Positions 1 through 5,428 of a DNA stretch of 8,390 bases are shown here, piece by piece. Source of the DNA: Nitrospirota bacterium (GTDB lineage: Bacteria > Nitrospinota > Nitrospinia > Nitrospinales > Nitrospinaceae); the NCBI GenBank assembly GCA_003229345.1, contig QIDN01000150.1:1-8390 (forward strand), given 5' to 3'. The number at the start of each line of letters is the position of its first letter. Positions within the stretch are counted from its first letter, which is position 1. The notes under the pieces were generated by a model. The model worked only from the letters and a program-made list of their open reading frames with translations, was not told the DNA's origin and made no database searches. A program made the translations under genes and the position numbers.

Positions 1-118
1 CCACCGCCTCTTCGATCATCGCGTCAAGACTGAACAAGCGCCGCTTCAGTTGTTTGGACAAAAGCCGGGAGATCACCGACTTGCCGGTCCCGCGATAACC
101 TAACAGTATGATATTCAT
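1..118 (-). CDS. aroK: Shikimate kinase, N-terminal fragment (cut by window edge)
   Basis: Only the first 39 codons are present, read leftward from an ATG at 116-118. The peptide begins MNIILLGYRGTGKS, a short beta strand running into a Walker A P-loop (GYRGTGKS). It continues with SRLLSKQLKRRLFSLDAMIEEAV, where the SLDAMIEE stretch matches the shikimate-binding D-x-x-I-E region of shikimate kinases. The enzyme phosphorylates the 3-hydroxyl of shikimate with ATP in the cytoplasmic pathway to chorismate and aromatic amino acids. The start is fixed by the P-loop lying about 7 residues in, as is usual for the family. A GGAAA stretch about 9 bases upstream could serve as a weak ribosome site. Another P-loop kinase cannot be fully excluded from 39 residues, but the motif order fits AroK best. 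Confidence 0.85.
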   Translation of the reverse strand, partial: MNIILLGYRGTGKSVISRLLSKQLKRRLFSLDAMIEEAV

Positions 119-164
119 AAAGATATTTCCGTACCGCTTTCCAATGAGTGTGTGGTTGGCAGGT

Positions 165-170
165 TATAAT
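165..170 (+). promoter_or_regulatory. Candidate -10 box upstream of the Sel1-like gene
   Basis: A perfect TATAAT hexamer lies in the 193-base gap between the divergent aroK and Sel1-like genes. No good -35 hexamer sits 16-18 bases upstream, so this is only a candidate. A second, weaker box, TACAAT at 249-254, lies closer to the gene and also lacks a -35 partner. One of the two probably drives the plus-strand genes that begin at 312. Confidence 0.3.
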
Positions 171-311
171 GTTTCGATCCGGGATGCAAACGAATCTCCC
201 TTACCTCTGCAAACCTCATTATTTAAGCCCGTGCCCAGGGAGTTGTGCTACAATTTTGTAAATGTCACCCACTACGGTGTTTATGCGGCTTTCCCGGAAA
301 GGGACCCTATC

Positions 312-773
312 GTGAAAATAAAACCTGTTACTTGGATCACGGGATTGGTATTAGGATGTTTCCTTACCTCCGGCACTGATGTTTGGGCTGAGGAGGATAA
401 GCTTTTGGGCTTGTGTAATAAGGGCAATTCAACCGCCTGTTTTGAACGAGGCAAAATATTTGTCACTTTGGATAGGGACAATAAGAAAGCCATCCCCTTT
501 TTCCGAAAGGGTTGCGCGGGGGACCATATGACCGCCTGTTTGTGGGGCGGCAACCTGATTCAGAACACGGGCAAGCAGTACAGCCCCCAATGGAAAGAAG
601 CCTCCAAAATGTTCAAAAAAGCCTGTGAGGCGGGTGAGGATGCAGGTTGTTTCAACCTCGGCTCCCTTTACTATAAAGAAGGCCGGGCCAGCAAAGCCAA
701 AAAGCTGTATAAAAAAGCCTGCACTATGGGGAACCAACCCGGCTGTGATAACGTCAAGTGGCTTTCGAAATAA
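312..773 (+). CDS. Exported Sel1-like repeat (Hcp-type) protein with paired cysteines
   Basis: I start this 153-residue protein at a GTG preceded by a GGAAAGGGA ribosome site at about 296-304. The open frame extends further upstream to 108, but that part overlaps aroK and looks non-coding. Residues 1-26 form a signal peptide: KIK, a hydrophobic core (WITGLVLGCFLTSG) and a V-W-A signal peptidase site before EEDK. A weak lipobox-like VLGC occurs inside the core. The mature part is Sel1-like (alpha/alpha) repeats with A-x-x-x-[FL]-[FY]-[RK]-K-[GA]-C and G-C-F-N-L-G-x-L-Y-Y signatures. Cysteines fall in pairs 8-9 residues apart (35/43, 68/76, 104/113, 137/145), the spacing of disulfide-stapled Hcp-type repeats of Helicobacter. 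It is probably a periplasmic protein-binding scaffold; the ligand is unknown. The LRR gene follows 24 bases downstream, so cotranscription is likely. Confidence 0.82.
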   Translation: MKIKPVTWITGLVLGCFLTSGTDVWAEEDKLLGLCNKGNSTACFERGKIFVTLDRDNKKAIPFFRKGCAGDHMTACLWGGNLIQNTGKQYSPQWKEASKMFKKACEAGEDAGCFNLGSLYYKEGRASKAKKLYKKACTMGNQPGCDNVKWLSK

Positions 774-797
774 CGATTACGCATTAAGAACCTGAAA

Positions 798-1472
798 ATG
801 GCAAGTCCCCCAAAAAAGCTCAAAAACTGGGAAGAGCTGATCAATGACGGCCAAAATTATGGAGATGAGGGCCAGGATTTCTCCCCGTTTGAAAAAGCCG
901 TCTTTGAGAGCATCAAAGACAAAAAAGTTCTGAAAATTCAGGACAGTTTCGTCTTCGTGAAAACCGGACACAATGCGGAAGATCCGGATCACCCGGTTTA
1001 CCTGGCCACAATGCTGGCCGCCTTCGAACCCTTGAAAGTCATCACCAGCCTGATCATCACCCACAACCGGTTCAACGCGGAAGCCTTAAAAATTCTGGTC
1101 GACTCCCCGATGCTGAGCGACATCGATTATCTGCACTTGGGATCCAATGACTTGGGAGATGGAGGCGCAAAAATCGTGGCCGAGGCGCCGCTGTTCGCCA
1201 AGGTCCATACCCTGAACCTGGAATGCAACGGCATCGGCCCGGAAGGGGCAAAAGCACTGGCGGCTTCCAAAACGCTGACCGAAGTCACCTCACTCAGCAT
1301 GGTCGACAACCGGGTTGGGGACGAAGGAGCGCTGGCCATTGCACAATCGGAAAATCTCAAGAACCTTACCTACCTGCATCTTGGCGGCAACCGCATCAAA
1401 TCCGAAGAAGTGAAACAGGCCCTGCGCGAATCAACAAAACTCACCCAGCTTAAAACACTGAAAGTTTTTTAA
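798..1472 (+). CDS. Leucine-rich repeat protein, ribonuclease-inhibitor type, five repeats
   Basis: This 224-residue protein has an acidic N-terminal region (1-84) with no recognised domain. It is followed by five near-exact 27-28-residue repeats starting at L85, L112, L139, L166 and L193, plus a capping LKVF. The repeat reads LxLxxNxIGDEGAKALAxxxxLxxLxx, the ribonuclease-inhibitor-like LRR class that builds a curved beta/alpha solenoid for protein binding. There is no signal peptide or membrane segment, so it should be cytoplasmic. The start ATG lies 24 bases after the Sel1-like gene. No clear Shine-Dalgarno is visible, which suggests translational coupling to that gene. The protein at 2045-2983 has the same repeat architecture and is probably a paralogue. 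The binding partner cannot be predicted. Confidence 0.85.
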   Translation: MASPPKKLKNWEELINDGQNYGDEGQDFSPFEKAVFESIKDKKVLKIQDSFVFVKTGHNAEDPDHPVYLATMLAAFEPLKVITSLIITHNRFNAEALKILVDSPMLSDIDYLHLGSNDLGDGGAKIVAEAPLFAKVHTLNLECNGIGPEGAKALAASKTLTEVTSLSMVDNRVGDEGALAIAQSENLKNLTYLHLGGNRIKSEEVKQALRESTKLTQLKTLKVF

Positions 1473-1487
1473 CCGGGCAAGGCCCGG
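1473..1487 (+). other. Perfect short hairpin between the LRR and DUF7684-like genes
   Basis: CCGGGC-AAG-GCCCGG forms a 6-bp GC-only stem with a 3-base loop, starting right after the LRR stop codon. No T-run follows it on either strand, so it is not a standard intrinsic terminator. It could act as an mRNA-stabilising or attenuating hairpin between two cotranscribed genes. Confidence 0.45.
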
Positions 1488-1507
1488 AGCAAATAGGCCG
1501 ACACGTT

Positions 1508-2029
1508 ATGAAAGTTTCTTCCTACAAAGAATACAACGGCCGGGAAAACCTGCTAGTGGAGCTGAATGAATTTGAACTACTTCCAAAACCCCTCAATTTT
1601 CCCGGTCCGTACTTTCATGCCATTATTTTTGCGGATTATGATGATATCCCCAGCAATGATCCACTGTTCGATTTTTTAGATTCACTACTGGAACGCGGAG
1701 GAGTCTATTTTGTATGCGGAGGAACGGCAGGGGGCAAAATCCACGATTGTGTAGACGAGCTGATTGTCATCGATGAGGTTGACAAAACAATGAAGTACCC
1801 ATTGCAACCTGGGAAACCTTCAGTTCAGGAGGATGATATCGTAATGACCACCTGGCATGATGATGAATCTGTTGAAGATATTGTCTGGTCCGCTTTGAAT
1901 ACAGCACGTTCGCCAGATATCTGCATGAAAGAAAATCCCACAAATGTCTTTTTTATAAGGCAGGGTTCTCCTTACCTTGGAAAAGTCAAAGAGTACTTAG
2001 AGAACCCTCCGGAAATTTCGTTGGATTAA
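1508..2029 (+). CDS. DUF7684-like protein of unknown function
   Basis: This soluble 173-residue protein has no signal peptide or membrane helix. Residues 36-75 (FHAIIFADYDD, then LERGGVYFVCGG) look like an alternating beta/alpha fold. Residues 113-120 carry an MTTWHDDE motif followed by a hydrophobic helix (VEDIVWSALNTA) and a strand (NVFFIRQ). From memory, this order (FxAIV strand, xGxxYxxxxG, VMTTWHxDExLEEV) matches the uncharacterised DUF7684 family; I could not check this by search. The function of that family is not known to me. The ATG lies 35 bases after the LRR gene with only a weak AGG upstream. The gene appears more AT-rich than the LRR gene before it, which may indicate separate ancestry. 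It ends 15 bases before the end of the convergent second LRR gene. Confidence 0.75.
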   Translation: MKVSSYKEYNGRENLLVELNEFELLPKPLNFPGPYFHAIIFADYDDIPSNDPLFDFLDSLLERGGVYFVCGGTAGGKIHDCVDELIVIDEVDKTMKYPLQPGKPSVQEDDIVMTTWHDDESVEDIVWSALNTARSPDICMKENPTNVFFIRQGSPYLGKVKEYLENPPEISLD

Positions 2030-2044
2030 AAAGCAAAATTTAGA

Positions 2045-2983
2045 TCACTCTTCGTAACCGGGGCGGAGCAGATCAGGGCGGGAGTAGTTGACGAAGGCCG
2101 GGTTGGTTTCGACGCCGTCTTTGAGGACCAGAGTTTTCAGGTTCGTCAGGGTTTTGGTGTTGTATAATGCATCACCACCAGCTTCTCCAAAATTGTTTCT
2201 ACCCATATATAACTTTTCCAGTTGGGTCAAGTGGGTGGACTCGCCGAGGGCCTTCGCGCCTTCGTCGCCAATGTTATTATTGGCCAACAACAATACTTTT
2301 AAAGGCGGCAGGGATTCGGCTTGAGCCAGCGCCACGGCTCCTGCATCGCCCAATTTGTTGGCGGACAGATTCAATTCTTCCAGTTGAGACAACGCACCGC
2401 CACTGAACAGGTCTGCCACTCCCTCCTCGTTGATGTAATTGCGTTCCAAGGCGAGCACTCTCAAATTTTTCATCGTGTCGCTCTGGCCCAAAGCCTTGGC
2501 GGTTTCATTGCCGATTTCGTTCCATCCCAGATTGAGCGATTCCAGACAGCTGAGGTTGGTTGAATTGATCAACGCCACTGCGGCGGCATTTTCCAGGCCA
2601 TTGTCTTCCATGGCCAGCTTTTTTAAATTTTTGATTTTAACGGAATCGGATTGCGCCACTGCCTGAACTCCGGCGGTGGTGATGAAGTTGATGGACAGGT
2701 TGAGCTCTTCCAATTGCTCCAGAGTGGCGCCTTCGAACAACGCCTTCAGGCCGGCATCGTCAATCTGATTGTCGGACAAATCCAGTATGCGGACGGAACG
2801 CATTTGCTCGCATTGGGCGAGGATAGCCATCTCGTCGGCCGCATAATAACGGCCCTTCAATTCCAACTGTGCAGGAGTCTGCTCCAGTTGCTTTTTGATT
2901 TCCTCTTCCAGCTTAGCCGCCTTCTCTTCGAAGGTGGGCTCACTAGAAACATATTCGCTGTTGCCGTCCCGGGAAATGGCCAT
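2045..2983 (-). CDS. Leucine-rich repeat protein, ribonuclease-inhibitor type, eight repeats
   Basis: The start of this 312-residue protein is fixed by a textbook AAGGAG at 2990-2995, about 6 bases before the ATG at 2981-2983. Residues 1-66 are charged and helical (FEEKAAKLEEEIKKQLEQ) with no signal peptide. Eight LRRs follow, starting at L67, L94, L123, L150, L177, L204, L231 and L258. All are 27 residues except the second, which is 29. A non-repeat C-terminal tail begins at L285 and ends RPDLLRPGYEE. The repeat consensus LxLxxNxIGDEGAKALAxxxxLxxLxx matches the protein at 798-1472, so the two are probably paralogues, one on each side of the DUF7684-like gene. It is likely a cytoplasmic protein-interaction scaffold. 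Its own well-formed promoter lies at 3029-3058, so it is probably monocistronic. Confidence 0.88.
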   Translation of the reverse strand: MAISRDGNSEYVSSEPTFEEKAAKLEEEIKKQLEQTPAQLELKGRYYAADEMAILAQCEQMRSVRILDLSDNQIDDAGLKALFEGATLEQLEELNLSINFITTAGVQAVAQSDSVKIKNLKKLAMEDNGLENAAAVALINSTNLSCLESLNLGWNEIGNETAKALGQSDTMKNLRVLALERNYINEEGVADLFSGGALSQLEELNLSANKLGDAGAVALAQAESLPPLKVLLLANNNIGDEGAKALGESTHLTQLEKLYMGRNNFGEAGGDALYNTKTLTNLKTLVLKDGVETNPAFVNYSRPDLLRPGYEE

Positions 2984-3028
2984 CGGGTACTCCTTTTCAA
3001 AATACAGGGATTTCTAAAGTCGGGGACC

Positions 3029-3058
3029 ATTGTATCAACGGAAGTTTCCGTTTCTCAA
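3029..3058 (-). promoter_or_regulatory. Sigma-70-type promoter of the eight-repeat LRR gene
   Basis: On the minus strand, TTGAGA (3053-3058, 5 of 6 to consensus) and TACAAT (3029-3034, 5 of 6) are separated by 18 bases. The -10 box is preceded by TGA, an extended -10 element. The expected transcription start near 3022 leaves a leader of about 40 bases before the ATG at 2983. It is one of the clearest promoters in the window. Confidence 0.65.
3037..3052. promoter_or_regulatory. 16-bp palindrome in the promoter spacer, candidate operator
   Basis: AACGGAAGTTTCCGTT has two perfect 7-bp arms around a 2-base centre. It occupies bases 3037-3052 of the 18-base spacer (3035-3052) between the -35 and -10 boxes of the minus-strand LRR promoter. 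A dimeric regulator bound here would block or distort RNA polymerase binding. The symmetry and placement are seen directly; the regulator is unknown. Confidence 0.5.
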
Positions 3059-3333
3059 ATGATTTCCTTTTTTCTTACCTGCTGGGTCTGGCGGAGACTC
3101 TGAAGTCCTATTTCGCACCCTCCTCCAACCTCGCAAAAAACAAATAAACTATTGATTTAAAAGAGTTATTTGAATCTTATGGATACACAGAGCTTCCGGG
3201 AGCGACTTTACATTAAAAAAAATTAATATGGGATTAACGAGTTTTTAATTTTCATTTCATATATTCAGAGGCAGACATCAGGAAAATCAGGCGGATGCCC
3301 CAAGGCATTAGCTCATTTCACGGGGGAAAAATC
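3059..3333. other. AT-rich intergenic region between divergent LRR and TusA-like genes
   Basis: This is the gene-free part of the roughly 350-base gap between the divergent genes. It holds a 6-bp stem at 3084-3100 and a C-rich CCTCCTC motif at 3119-3125. It also holds an 8-bp AT-only inverted repeat (AAAATTAA at 3219-3226, TTAATTTT at 3245-3252). A weak plus-strand promoter candidate is TTGATT (3152-3157), 17 bases, TCTTAT (3175-3180), which would give the small gene at 3334 a leader of about 150 bases. I see no further coding sequence with a convincing start. Confidence 0.35.
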
Positions 3334-3570
3334 ATGCACGTATTTAAAACATTGGATATTCGGGGACTCTCCTTCTTCAGCGCGTCGGACAAAACGACTA
3401 AAGCATTCAAGGGAGTTACCCATAACGGCATCCTGGAAATCATTCTGGATAAAAAGAAGAATTTTACCGAGGCGTTTCAACAGTGGGCAAAAACACGGGG
3501 GTATTCCATTTTCAACCGGGATGAAGATCCCGAGCTGATCCGCCTGTTTATCAAGAAGGACCGCAACTAA
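3334..3570 (+). CDS. TusA/SirA-like small protein lacking the catalytic cysteine
   Basis: I choose the ATG at 3334, which has GGGGGAA at 3322-3328 in ribosome-site position, over the upstream in-frame ATG at 3295. The 78-residue protein starts KTLDIRGLSFFSASDKTTKAF and ends with a FIKKDRN strand. Length, the LDxRGL opening, the following helix, the central ILEIIL strand and the terminal RLFIKK strand fit the two-layer alpha/beta TusA fold. TusA proteins relay persulfide sulfur through the cysteine of a conserved CPxP. Here the equivalent stretch is FFSA (residues 14-17), and the whole protein contains no cysteine, so sulfur transfer by the usual chemistry is ruled out. It may be a regulatory or binding derivative of the fold. 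Assignment rests on pattern only. Confidence 0.65.
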   Translation: MHVFKTLDIRGLSFFSASDKTTKAFKGVTHNGILEIILDKKKNFTEAFQQWAKTRGYSIFNRDEDPELIRLFIKKDRN

Positions 3571-3604
3571 TCCTTCAGAATCTTTTCCAGTAAAACAATT
3601 TAGG

Positions 3605-3689
3605 CCGGCTTTCCCGACAACGAAACCTGGGTGACCTCCTCTACCTGGGTTCGGTGCCCCTCCTCAAGTCGGGAGAGCCGGTTTGTTTT
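3605..3689 (+). terminator. Long-armed intrinsic terminator after the TusA-like gene, possible small RNA
   Basis: Bases 3605-3618 pair with 3668-3681 in a 14-bp stem with a single T-G wobble, followed by TTTGTTTT at 3682-3689. This is the geometry of a Rho-independent terminator for the gene ending at 3570. The 49-base interior can form a second hairpin: 3621-3627 with 3647-3653, 6 pairs and one mismatch. It also contains an 8-base direct repeat ACCTGGGT (3625-3632 and 3643-3650) and two CCTCCTC motifs (3635-3641 and 3659-3665). Such a large structured interior is more than termination needs. The T-run exists only in the plus-strand direction, so it does not serve coaX. Confidence 0.65.
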
Positions 3690-3707
3690 CGAAGGCCCTC
3701 CCGCCCA

Positions 3708-4478
3708 TCATGTCGAACGATTTCTTTGATACAGAATGCGTAACCCCTCCAAAGTGAGAAATGGGTCCACCGTTTGAATGCATTGAACCTGTTTACGAAT
3801 CACCGGCAGAACGCCTCCGGTGCCGATTACCCGGGCAGGCTTGCCGATCTCGCTTTGCATTTTGGAAACGATGTTATCCACCACCCCCACAAAACCGTAC
3901 ACGGTACCCGACTGAATACTTTCCTTGGTGGATTTCCCGATCACGTGCTCGGGTAAAATAATATCCACCGGCGAAAGTTTGGCCGTGCTTTTATAGAGCG
4001 CTTACATAGAAATTTGCAGGCCGGGAAAAATCGCCCCTCCCATGTACTCCCCCTTTTCAGACACCGCATCGAAGGTGGTCGCCGTCCCAAAGTCGACAAT
4101 GATCAATGGCCCGCCGTATTTCTCGAAACCGGCAATAGCATTGACAATCCGGTCGGCACCCACTTCAGTGGGATTGTTATACAAAATAGGAATTCCGGTT
4201 TTGATGCCGGGGCCGACGACCAAAGGATCATTTTTAAGGTATTTCTGGGACAGCTCCTCAAATACCGGGATCAACGGGGGCACAACGCAGGAGATCACAA
4301 TATTAAGGATACTTGCGGGACCGATTTCGTTGAGCCTTAAAAACTCATTGACCAACACCCAGTATTCATCCGTCGTGCGGTTCCGCTCGGTACGGATGCG
4401 CCAATGGGTTTTTAATTCCTCCCCATCGAACAGCCCAAAAACAATATTGGTATTTCCTATATCAACGGCAAGCAGCAC
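3708..4478 (-). pseudogene. coaX: Type III pantothenate kinase interrupted by one in-frame TAA
   Basis: CoaX phosphorylates pantothenate, the first step of coenzyme A synthesis. The reading frame spans 257 codons, the family's normal length, from a GTG at 4476-4478 (AAAGGAA just upstream) to a TGA at 3708-3710. The first 158 residues carry the phosphate-binding DIGNTN near the start, GPGIKTG, the catalytic-loop EVGADRIVNA, the VDFGTATTFD motif and GGAIFPGLQIS. Codon 159 (4002-4004) is TAA. The same frame then continues with ALYKSTAKL, PEHVIGKSTKESIQSGTVYGFVG, RVIGTGG and the family's C-terminal VDPFLTLEGLRILYQRN. Most CoaX proteins have Glu before this ALY segment, so a single G-to-T change of GAA would create the stop. 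No frameshift is needed. It may be a true pseudogene, a sequencing error or a readthrough site. If truncated, the protein lacks the C-terminal third. Confidence 0.88.
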
Positions 4479-4510
4479 ACTATTTCCTTTGGTTAAAAAT
4501 CGATGGCGGC

Positions 4511-4540
4511 ATTATACATGAGGCCGCGAAAGGGAGTAAA
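4511..4540 (-). promoter_or_regulatory. Promoter of the coaX locus
   Basis: On the minus strand, TTTACT (4535-4540, 4 of 6) and a perfect TATAAT (4511-4516) are 18 bases apart. The expected start near 4504 leaves a leader of about 26 bases that contains the AAAGGAA ribosome site. The intact promoter suggests that loss of coaX, if real, is recent. Confidence 0.55.
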
Positions 4541-4885
4541 CAACTGTCAGGGATGCCGCCAGCAATGATTTATTCATGGGCAAGTATAGCAGGCGGATTG
4601 ATAGCCAAATCATTCCTATTGTTCTTTGGTTCTTTAAGGAAAAACTCATACGTCTCTCTAAGATATGGATCAATTCTTCCGAAAAACCTTATGACCCTGT
4701 GAAGGTAAAAACGGATTTCGGTTTGATCAATCGTCGGTCAACAAACTTACATTTGATTGTTTTTTGGATAGTTAGCGGCACATTCAATACTGGCTCCCGG
4801 CATTTAAAATCCTTTAAATATAAGGTTTTCAAGGATTTCACCAAGTGAAGCTCAAGGAATTTTCTCGAGCACCCTATTTATAGTA
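4541..4885. other. Gene-free AT-rich stretch upstream of the signalling operon
   Basis: No convincing gene lies here. An open frame at 4576-4848 on the plus strand has no ribosome site, an uneven composition and no recognisable pattern. The only structure I can point to is a perfect 8-bp inverted repeat, AAATCCTT at 4807-4814 and AAGGATTT at 4831-4838, with a competing AAGG at 4822-4825. Neither is followed by a T-run. It may be relic sequence or carry regulatory sites I do not recognise. Confidence 0.4.
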
Positions 4886-4914
4886 TTGATTTTAAAGGGA
4901 CTTGGTCTGATAAT
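4886..4914 (+). promoter_or_regulatory. Candidate promoter of the HDOD/histidine-kinase operon
   Basis: TTGATT (4886-4891, 4 of 6) and GATAAT (4909-4914, 5 of 6) are separated by 17 bases. Transcription from about 4921 would give a 150-base leader before the first gene at 5072. This leader includes a GAGGAA/TTCCTC hairpin (4964-4969 with 4981-4986). Confidence 0.45.
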
Positions 4915-5071
4915 ATTTTTACACTCTATTTAACAAACAATTACAGGTATTTGGCGCCGCAACGAGGAAGGCACTTCATTTTCCTCTCCGGATTTCTCTG
5001 GACAGTCACTCCTTTTGGGGCAAACGGAATCCGGCCCAATGCCATCAGCACTCGCTCTTGTTGGAGGGGCC

Positions 5072-5428
5072 ATGCGTAAAATTAAATTAGAACAATTGAG
5101 ACCGGGGATGCGATTGGCTCAAGACGTGGTTAATTTCTCCGGACAAGTTTTGCTTTATAAAGGTAATCCTCTGCAACCCAAGGACATCAAAAATTTCAAA
5201 GCTTGGGGGATTCTTGAGATTGCCGTGGAAAACTCCCCGGTGAACTCTTCCAATTCATTGAATAACAATCGAGTCGATACCAATCTTTTGGTTGAAGCAC
5301 AAAACGAAATATCCAATCTGTTCCGGCACTCCAACCTTTCTCATCCTGTGATAGCAGAATTGATGCGGTTGAGCACCCTGAACAAATTGAAGCAAAAACC
5401 CGGTATGGAGAATGTGAATGTCTACTAG
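5072..5428 (+). CDS. Small protein resembling the N-terminal region of HD-GYP proteins
   Basis: This 118-residue cytoplasmic protein starts at an ATG with GGAGGGG at 5063-5069. The frame is open upstream to a TTG at 5015, but the conserved beginning MRKIKLEQLRPGMRLAQDV and the ribosome site decide for 5072. Residues 1-50 read as K-I-x-x-x-x-L-x-P-G-M-x-L-A-x-D-V, then GQVLLYKGNPLQPKDIKNFKAWGILEIAVE. This is the strand-rich segment often found ahead of HD-GYP domains or as a stand-alone partner of HDOD proteins. The remaining part (51-118) is an Asn/Ser-rich linker plus a helix with no recognised domain. Its last 11 bases overlap the start of the HDOD gene, so the two products are probably made together and may interact. 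Its exact role is unknown. Confidence 0.75.
   Translation: MRKIKLEQLRPGMRLAQDVVNFSGQVLLYKGNPLQPKDIKNFKAWGILEIAVENSPVNSSNSLNNNRVDTNLLVEAQNEISNLFRHSNLSHPVIAELMRLSTLNKLKQKPGMENVNVY

Noticed and set aside
108..311. Upstream extension of the Sel1-like reading frame to 108
   Set aside because: It overlaps the start of aroK on the other strand, has no signal-like or family pattern, and would bury the signal peptide that begins at 312.
2651..3103. 150-residue plus-strand open frame opposite the eight-repeat LRR gene
   Set aside because: It is antisense to well-defined LRR repeats and runs across that gene's ribosome site and promoter. It is a shadow of the repeat codon pattern.
3219..3252. AT-only inverted repeat as a terminator or mobile-element end
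   Set aside because: It has only A/T pairs, lies between divergent genes and shows no target duplication or transposase nearby.
3708..3968. A separate small gene made from the C-terminal part of coaX
   Set aside because: The sequence continues the coaX frame exactly, and the GTG at 3966-3968 has no ribosome site. It is the downstream half of the interrupted gene.
4002..4004. Alternative genetic code in which TAA is read as an amino acid
   Set aside because: TAA ends several other genes in the window at sensible positions (773, 1472, 2029, 3570, 8135), so general reassignment is not supported.
4576..4848. Possible 90-residue plus-strand gene
   Set aside because: It has no ribosome site, an irregular residue composition, no recognisable motif, and lies in an AT-rich gap.
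5015..5071. Longer start (TTG at 5015) for the HD-GYP-N-like gene
   Set aside because: The ATG at 5072 has a strong GGAGGGG and begins exactly at the conserved part.
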